DNA from: Methanobrevibacter sp.
GTDB taxonomy: Archaea > Methanobacteriota > Methanobacteria > Methanobacteriales > Methanobacteriaceae
Direction: 5' to 3'
Length of the DNA: 10,928 bases
Assembly: GCA_017652345.1 (NCBI GenBank)
Contig: JAGCBE010000502.1
Span: 1-10,928, forward strand
The position numbers were made by a program, and so were the translations under genes. Below the pieces are notes generated by a model, which was given only the letters and a program-made list of their open reading frames with translations, had not been told where the DNA came from and did no database searches. Shown here one piece after another: positions 5,806-10,928 of the stretch (positions are counted from its first letter, which is position 1; each line of letters starts with the position of its first letter).

Positions 5806-6765
5806 TTAGCTCAGATTCTTAAAGATATGTGCAATTACATCGACTGTTCGACCATTCCCTAATATCTTATATCTCTGTGTATCACTTACTCACTCAGTAT
5901 AATTGTCAGGTAAAGTCTGAAGTCTCTCATATTCTATTGGGGTTAGTTTCCTGATCACTTTATCATACACATAACTATCTCATTGTGTCACAAGTGTATT
6001 AGCCTTTCATTTGACCACCCTTCATCTCCTCGTAGTTGAATTAGGAAATGAAAGGCTAATACCATCTCATTCTTCAGCAACAATATAACCTTTCTTTGTA
6101 GCTTGTTTGATTCTAACTTCTCCATCTACTACATCTACAAGTCAACTCATTCTTTCCTTGCTAAAGTTATATTCCTCATCTACATTCTCTTGAAGAATAT
6201 CTTTCAATAAGATTCATTTGTCTTGTGGTTGAGTAACATTAGGTATGTTTGTCCAATATAATCTTCTCCTTGACTGAGCTGATACCAATGAGCTGTTTAT
6301 CTCAATGGGCTCTACTCACAGCTCTCTACTGATTATATCTTGCCATTCTTTCTTCATTTTCACATTCTCCAAGAGAAAGTATTTAGGTTTAACTTCCTTT
6401 AAGATTCTCACAAACTCAAAGAAAAGTTTACTACGAGGATCATCAAAGTTTAGCATCTTTCATGCTACAGAGAATCATTGACATGGGCTACCACCAATAA
6501 GTAAATCTATTGGTCATCTATCTATCAAATATATAGATCCATCATCTTCTAACCTATATAATATATCTCATCATCATAATTCATCTCTACTAAATCAGAT
6601 TTTTTGAACATCTCAAATCTGAATTATATCAGGATGATTCTTTTGAGCTATCTGTATAGCATATTTGTCTATCTCACTTGCATAGTAAGCATCTACTTTG
6701 ATTCATGCTCTAACAAGAGCTTCATATCAGCAAGCTATTCAGTCAAAAAGCGACAATACTCTCAT
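5806..6765 (-). CDS. C5-cytosine DNA methyltransferase
   Basis: The 319-residue protein has the ordered C5-MTase motifs. Motif I is LSLFDGIACGYEALVRAGI (SAM binding) and motif IV is GGSPCQGFSVAG with catalytic Cys95. Motif VI is LLENV (131-135) and motif VIII is AQSRRRLYW (163-171). A target-recognition region spans ~185-260. The end has [15 protein letters not shown] (272-286) and motif [12 protein letters not shown]. Conserved glycines in DGI-CGY and PCQGFS are TGA. It transfers a methyl group from SAM to cytosine C5, probably to shield phage DNA from host restriction. No partner restriction gene lies nearby, so it looks like an orphan enzyme. A perfect 17-bp inverted repeat lies in the coding sequence. 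Confidence 0.93.
5996..6062. repeat. Perfect 17-bp inverted repeat inside the methyltransferase gene
   Basis: GTATTAGCCTTTCATTT (5996-6012) and AAATGAAAGGCTAATAC (6046-6062) are exact reverse complements separated by 33 bases. Both arms are translated: residues 235-240 (GISLSF) and 252-257 (KGKANT). The transcript would form a stable stem of 17 pairs. It lies at the end of the target-recognition region, before the RKLTP motif. Confidence 0.9.
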
Positions 6766-6862
6766 TTGTGTTTAATTGGTAGTTAAATCGGATGCAGAAT
6801 ACTATTACTGCTAAGATGCATAGCCATGCTAATATCTCTATTATCTTATCTTGTTTCTCCAT
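6710..6862 (-). CDS. Single-span membrane peptide, 50 aa
   Basis: MEKQDKIIEILAWLCILAVI followed by VFC and then IRFNYQL gives a short charged N-terminus and one transmembrane helix (~residues 8-24). The 3' part overlaps the start of the methyltransferase by 56 bases in another frame, so the last ~18 residues may be constrained by that gene. TGA glycines occur at 40 and 47. Its N-terminus (MEKQDKIIE) closely matches that of the next upstream gene (MEKQETIIE). Role unknown. Confidence 0.45.
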
Positions 6863-6882
6863 TTTTGTTTGTAGTTAATAAT

Positions 6883-7071
6883 CTAAAATGGCATATTGTC
6901 TTCTTCCTTCTTTTTCTTTTTTCTCTCCTTCTCTTTAGGCTGCCAATAGTTGTTATAGTAATAACAGTCAGCTTGTAGGCTTCAGACTAATTCGTTTAGT
7001 CTCTTATTCTCTATTGTGAGTTCGGCTACTTTATTAAGTAAGAACTCTATTATTGTTTCTTGTTTCTCCAT
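6883..7071 (-). CDS. Small coiled-coil protein with SSB-like C-terminal tip, 62 aa
   Basis: MEKQETIIEFLLNKVAELTI and ENKRLNELV form an amphipathic helix that could dimerise as a coiled coil. An aromatic patch follows (CYYYNNYW), then a strongly basic run, and the end is KKEEDNMPF. The D-N-M-P-F tip resembles the acidic xPF tail by which bacterial SSB recruits partner proteins, and the SSB-like protein of this operon ends in DSLPF. ATG starts 2 bases after the upstream stop. The likeness of the tip is seen; a role at the replication fork is inferred. Confidence 0.6.
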
Positions 7072-7073
7072 GT

Positions 7074-7928
7074 TTATCTTTGTCTAATGTTAAATGTTTG
7101 TGGGTTTATTCTCCCATAAATCTTTGCTAAACAAGCAGTCATATTCCTTTCTCGGTTACCATCTGATGTAGCATATCTCTTACCATTGTCATAAGTCTCT
7201 ATACAGTTTCATGCATTACTTAAACATCATAAAGTCTGCTTTCTTCCTAAGTTCTTATTTGTTAATGTCATTCAGATTTTTTCCAATGCTGTTTCCAAGA
7301 AAGCATAACTTACTCTATCTCATCTATCATTATTTCCCACATTTCAGATATTACCATGTCAAGCTCATTTAGTTCCTCAAGATGTCTCTGCAATAGCAAT
7401 ACACAATATCATTCATTCAGTTAATCAGTAGTAATCTTCAGCTTTCCATATTGTTGATGGATCTAAATTATAAGCCAAAGACATTTCCTTAAATCTCTCA
7501 TGTGGAGTATCTTTCTCAATAGGTGGCATCTCTTGGTGGAGTCATAACTCATCCTCAATAAGTTTTCATGGCTCTCGAACTTCAGCAGTTCTTTGATTAT
7601 ATGCTCGGTCTATTCGCTCTTGTTTATAATCACATTCACAATGTCCCCATATTAAAGAGACAAATCAGTCTTCATCTTGTATTCATAAGACTATATTTCT
7701 TAGTTCTTGTTTGATTTCTTCTTCACAGTGTTTACTGTTGGTCTCAATAGCAAATGGAAACTCATTCTCCATTGTTCATGCTGTTTCGGTTTCAGATTCA
7801 GCTTGTGCTTGGTAGCTTGCTCCCCATGTCATAGGGAGTAGCATACCAAACAAAGCAATTATCATTCCACAGATAACCAATACTCAGTTATCTTTAAAGG
7901 TTTTAAGTGAGTTTAATTCGTAAGTCAT
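7074..7928 (-). CDS. Membrane-anchored lytic-transglycosylase-like protein
   Basis: The 284-residue protein has an N-terminal hydrophobic segment (VLVICGMIIALFGMLLPMTW, residues 16-35) that can serve as an anchor or signal peptide. An acidic, Cys-containing middle region follows. The C-terminal domain has ILCIAIAETSGGTKGAGHGN, then IGNVGNND and, further on, NLGRKQTLGCLSNAG. This matches SLT-type lysozyme-fold enzymes, in which the Glu of A-x-x-E-S/T-S (here Glu181) cleaves peptidoglycan and a N-x-G-N-V-G-N segment lines the cleft. Many of those glycines are TGA. It could open the wall for DNA entry, for release, or be part of a secretion-like apparatus. Six or more cysteines suggest disulfides outside the cytoplasm. 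Confidence 0.7.
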
Positions 7929-7955
7929 ATTTTGTTTTAAGATGTAAATAGGTCT

Positions 7956-8102
7956 CTACAAACTTCTCCATCTCTTAATTCATTCTTCACTCTGATCTTC
8001 CCAAGATGGTGGTAGAGTCTTTTGCCTTAGTTTACGACATAGCATTTCGACTTCTTCATTTTTAGCCTTATACCATGCCTCACTAAAAGGGCAATGAGTC
8101 AT
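7956..8102 (-). CDS. Hypothetical protein, 48 aa
   Basis: MTHCPFSEAWYKAKNEEVEM then LCRKLRQKTLPPSWEDQ and a basic end RWRSL. One TGA glycine. The start overlaps the end of the SSB-like gene by 20 bases, which suggests coupled translation with it. His/Cys at positions 3-4 and Cys22 do not form a recognisable metal site. No family recognised. Confidence 0.5.
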
Positions 8103-8508
8103 TCTTTGCTGACTCTTTCTCTTCTCCCTCGTTAAACATATTCATAGCTTCTTCGTATATTCTATAGGCTAATGCCATTGTTTCTTTGAAGTTCTCTTTC
8201 TTTGCATCGTAGAAAACCTCAAATGCTGTCTTAATAGCCATTCAAATCATTGCACCTTTGTTGTTTCATTCTCAACTATATGCTCTTGGTTTAAATGGGT
8301 TTTCTTTAACTTCCTTGTATTTAGTCTTACCATTCTCTTCGAATGATTCGTAGTTAACTGTGTCTCCTACTTTAAATGCATCAGCTTTCTTCTTTCATAA
8401 ACTGATTTGTTCATCATTATCTAACTTCATGTTAATGTAGTAGATAGTTCCATTAGGTCATTTCCATTCGTTAACCTTTGTAATTTCTGTAATCTTTGCG
8501 ATAGTCAT
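8083..8508 (-). CDS. Single-stranded DNA-binding-like protein
   Basis: Residues 1-75 alternate strand-like segments (MTIAKITEITKVNEWKGPNG, YYINMKLDNDEQISLG, VGDTVNYESFEENGKTKYKE) as in a small OB-fold. Residues 83-125 form a helical region (GAMIGMAIKTAFEVFYDAKK, MALAYRIYEEAMNMF). The last residues are acidic and end NDSLPF, resembling the SSB C-terminal tip (D-D-x-I/L-P-F) that recruits replication and repair proteins. It lies two genes after the helicase. Four of its glycines are TGA. The OB-fold is judged by pattern only; the tip and context carry the call. Confidence 0.65.
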
Positions 8509-8534
8509 TTGTAATAATTAGTTAGTGATAAATA

Positions 8535-8828
8535 TTAGTTTCGTTCTTTTCGAACATACATGTTGTCATCTTCGATTCCCCTCTCTGCCAAGAGTTCATG
8601 GAATCTCATATCTACTTCGGCTCTTGATGCAGCTAATGGGCATACTTCTACTTCTTCTTTGTTGATGTAGATGTGGTAATAAGCCTTATCTTCATCCTCT
8701 TCTTCTAATCTGAAGAAGTTGTCTCCATAGGCTCTAACATAAGTCTTATCTCAGACTTTTTTAATGTTTTGCTTAGCTCGGTCGGCTACAATTTCTTTAG
8801 CCTTTTCCTTTGTTGTTATATCTGCCAT
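8535..8828 (-). CDS. Hypothetical acidic protein, 97 aa
   Basis: The product is MADITTKEKAKEIVADRAKQ at the start, then VGDKTYVRAYGDNFFRLEEE, an acidic run, YYHIYINKEEVEVCPL and a helical tail ending YVRKERN. Only one of its glycines is TGA, fewer than in most neighbours. It lies between the 55-aa gene and the SSB-like gene in the replication cluster, so a replication-accessory role is plausible from position only. No family recognised. Confidence 0.6.
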
Positions 8829-8838
8829 TGTTGTTTAA

Positions 8839-9006
8839 TTAGTAAGTTAAATTACATCTCCACAAGTTGTGGTTAATTAGCCATAAGTTTTCTATATGGA
8901 GCATCTTACCATACTTCCAATAATGTTTTCTGATAACTGCATCCATCTTCTTCTCTGCATTCTCCTTAGATGTAGCAAAGAAGTCATAAGTCTCTAAGTA
9001 GTTCAT
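8839..9006 (-). CDS. Hypothetical protein, 55 aa
   Basis: Start and helicase stop overlap as TAATG, a typical coupled junction. The product, MNYLETYDFFATSKENAEKK with MDAVIRKHYWKYGKMLHIEN and a C-terminus LWRCNLTY, is helical and basic/aromatic and contains no TGA codon. Its place right after the helicase suggests a helicase-associated factor, for example a loader or inhibitor, but no loader motif is present. Confidence 0.55.
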   Translation of the reverse strand: MNYLETYDFFATSKENAEKKMDAVIRKHYWKYGKMLHIENLWLINHNLWRCNLTY

Positions 9007-10241
9007 TAGAATGGTTTAGGTTTAGTAGGTAAATCTGATATCTTCATAATGTCTGACATTTGCATGAGTTCTACATCTCCTATTCTTCCATCCCTACATT
9101 TCTGAACACTTACTTGTATCTTGTTTCATAGCTCATCTTCTTTGTCTAAGATCCATACCATATCAGCATCTTGTTCTATACTTCAGCTTCATCTTAACTG
9201 ACTTGCTCTCTTTACTGCTGACTTATCACTTTCTCTATTGAGCTGTGATAACTCCACAATAGTAACTCAAAGCTGTAGAGCTAATTGCTTTAACCTTTGG
9301 CTCATATCAGTAAGAGCTTCAATAGGGTTTCACTTAATGCTTGGGTTTCTGATTAGTTGGAGATAATCTAAGTAGAATATTGAGACTCATTGTTGATGCT
9401 TCAGCTTTCTAATCTCCCTTTCCACTTCTCCTATCGTATGCACATTGTCGAATATTCGTAAATTCTCTAATTGGTCTCCAAGTCTACTGAATCACTTTCA
9501 GACTTTTTCTCACATTTCTCATTCAACTTTCTCTTTTAACTTCCATACTCATACTCAACTATTCATAGCAAGGAGTCTTCTAAGAACTTGTTTATTGTCC
9601 ATCTCCAAGCTAAATAATGCTGCTTTTTCTCATGCTGCTAAGTTGTTATTGATCAGGTTTATAGCAAACATAGATTTTCAGACTCAAGGTCTTGCTCCAA
9701 TAACAACAACTTGATTAGCTTCAAATCATCATATTAGAGCATCGATATCTCTGTATCATGTCTTCACTATCTTTACTTCTCTCTCTCATGTAATCTCTTC
9801 ATAGAGTTCAGTTAATGCTGATTTTAAATCTTGCTTAACTTCTCATTCAGATTTAAGTTTTGTTATCTCTTCATAGATATCAGTAATTGGTAGTCATGAC
9901 TTTAGCTTTAGTCATAAGTCATATAGTTTACTTGCTAACTTGTCTTTAGTTATTAGCTCTTGTAGGCTCTCAACAAAAGCCAAGAAATCTGTTTGACTGC
10001 AAGAGATAATTTCAGTAGAGATGTCTCGAATCTCATCTATTGAGACATTACGACATTTTGTAGCAATTACTGTTGGATCAGATGTTCAGCTTTCTCTCAT
10101 TGCTTTTAATATCTCTGCATGGTCAGCTTTAAACTCTTCTAATGGTATATCTAAGAAGTCTATCAAACCATCATAGTCCATAAGTAATGCTGCAATAATT
10201 TGTCTCTCTAACTTCTCTTTTTCTTCTCCTCTATCTTTCAT
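9006..10241 (-). CDS. DnaB-type replicative helicase
   Basis: 411 residues, near the lower end for DnaB. The N-terminal helical domain (1-~100) and linker are followed by a RecA-like ATPase: GYRDIDALIGGF (162-173), Walker A GARPGVGKS (182-190), SLEM (211-214), Walker B in FYLDYLQLI (289-297), the sensor ELSQLNRE (330-337) and the arginine-finger strand QKCRDGRIGDVEL. Two Walker A glycines are TGA, which fixes UGA as Gly. The enzyme unwinds DNA ahead of the fork as a hexamer and needs loading. The organizer-like gene just upstream (12-base gap) and the SSB-like gene downstream fit a self-contained replisome. ATG follows an A-rich leader (AAAACAAAACATG) with no Shine-Dalgarno. Confidence 0.93.
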
Positions 10242-10253
10242 GTTTTGTTTTAG

Positions 10254-10916
10254 TTAGGAGCTAAAGGAGTTAATCTTATCAATATCATAGACTCAGTCTT
10301 CTATCTGAAAGTCATTAACTTGTGTGGTAGTTGTGGGTAGTTTTTTAGCTCATGACTTTCTAAGCCAATTAAGTATTGTGTAGTAGTGGCTCTTATATGG
10401 ATCTTTTCATCCTTTTTGTCCAATGTAGTTGTTTAGATTCTCTATCTCATTCTCTATTACTTTCTCTCAATATGTTTCTATTAACTTCTTGTATTCTATA
10501 TCACTTAAATATACATACTCTAAATATTTATTTCTTACTATACTATTATTACTTATACTATTACTTATATTACATATAGAATTAGAATAAGAATTAGAAT
10601 ATGTTTCGCTTGTTTTGTTTGTTTTTGCTTGTTTTGCTTGTTTTTGATATTTTTCAAAGTTCTTAACTGCATTTTGGTTTCCTATTCTTGCTCCTCATTT
10701 CTTTCAAGCCTCACTTCTGAGATAAGAAATCTTTTTGCTCTTCTCTAAGATGAATCTGATATTGATGAAGCCTCTTTTAAACTTTTGGGGTGGCTCTTTA
10801 CCATACAAACCATATTCCATTATAGCTTGCCATAGTTCAGCTCTCTCTTCAATATTATCACAAGCCATCCCCAATTCATAAAAAACAGATCATCGGAACA
10901 TGGTTGAATTCTCCAT
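10254..10916 (-). CDS. Replisome-organizer-like protein (DUF6291/DnaD-like)
   Basis: The 220-residue frame starts MENSTMFRGSVFYELGMACD. Residues ~10-60 (ERAELWQAIMEYGLYGKEPP) and 69-81 (EAGKKGGARIGNQ) match the 'F-Y-x-A...R-A-E-L-x-x-A-I-x-E-Y-x-L-x-G-x-E-P...GKKGG' layout of phage replication proteins of the DUF6291 type. A Lys/Ala and Asn/Ser-rich linker spans ~90-128. The C-terminal part YLSDIEYKKLIETYG, then LNNYIGQKG and KSHYYTILNWLRK, is the pattern of DnaD-like phage replisome organizers. It likely binds the origin and helps load the DnaB-type helicase encoded next. An in-frame extension beyond ATG 10916 to the window edge cannot be excluded. Confidence 0.8.
10533..10649 (-). repeat. 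Low-complexity linker with GCTTGTTTT repeats
   Basis: On the plus strand GCTTGTTTT occurs at 10608, 10627 and 10636, and A/T-rich ATTACTTAT units lie beside it. In the protein these give KQAKQAKTNKTSE and an Asn/Ser-rich stretch (YSNSYSNSICNISNS). It is a flexible linker between the two domains of the replisome-organizer-like protein and likely varies in length between relatives. Confidence 0.6.
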
Positions 10917-10928
10917 TATTACTTTTCT

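Noticed and set aside
9445..9714. Plus-strand open frame of 89 codons within the helicase gene.
   Set aside because: It is antisense to the DnaB-type helicase, has a Ser/His/Phe-rich composition typical of the reverse frame of a coding gene, and lacks any family signature.
10376..10579. Plus-strand hydrophobic frame ending in a Tyr/Leu-rich run.
   Set aside because: It is the reverse of the Asn/Ser-rich linker and C-terminal domain of the replisome-organizer-like protein, and the Tyr/Leu pattern comes from A/T-rich repeats.
1..10928. CRISPR array, insertion sequence or attachment site.
   Set aside because: No regularly spaced direct repeats, transposase, integrase or terminal repeats were seen on either strand.

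Overview
This window reads as part of a double-stranded DNA phage (or prophage) genome from a host that uses genetic code 25, in which UGA means glycine. That code is known from the CPR/Patescibacteria lineages Absconditabacteria (SR1) and Gracilibacteria. With the standard code only fragments are open. With UGA as Gly, nearly the whole 10.9 kb becomes tightly packed genes that end only in TAA or TAG. The recoded codon falls exactly on invariant glycines: the Walker A loop of a DnaB-type helicase, PCQG and GNG of a C5 DNA methyltransferase, GDLVDG and GHYH of a metallophosphoesterase, and the GY of an anaerobic ribonucleotide reductase glycyl-radical motif. TGG is used separately for Trp, so UGA=Trp (code 4) does not fit.

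Layout. Bases 1-3197 carry a plus-strand operon with overlapping or near-abutting genes. In order: a membrane/coiled-coil protein cut by the window edge, a 69-aa unknown, a 26-aa membrane peptide, a 45-aa unknown, an HNH-like protein, a helix-turn-helix/metallophosphoesterase fusion, a Cys-rich 62-aa unknown, a stand-alone NrdD glycyl-radical domain, a papain-like cysteine peptidase, and a short gene broken by an in-frame TAA. A perfect 13-bp hairpin with A and T tracts (3213-3244) then closes transcription from both sides.

Bases 3300-10916 are a minus-strand operon read from right to left. It holds a replisome-organizer-like protein, DnaB-type helicase, two small unknowns, an SSB-like protein with an LPF tail, a 48-aa unknown, a membrane-anchored lytic-transglycosylase-like protein, a small protein with an SSB-like tip, a membrane peptide, a C5 DNA methyltransferase, several small coiled-coil or unknown proteins, two zinc-ribbon proteins and a GT9-like glycosyltransferase.

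Together the minus-strand genes look like a replication, DNA-modification and cell-envelope module: organizer, helicase and SSB for replication, the methyltransferase for self-protection or regulation, and the glycosyltransferase and transglycosylase for envelope work. The plus-strand genes look like the tail of a second operon with nucleotide-metabolism and lysis or processing functions. No terminase, capsid, portal, integrase or tRNA gene is visible, so the phage assignment rests on gene content and density rather than on a hallmark virion gene. Functional names come from motif recognition by eye; no database search was run.
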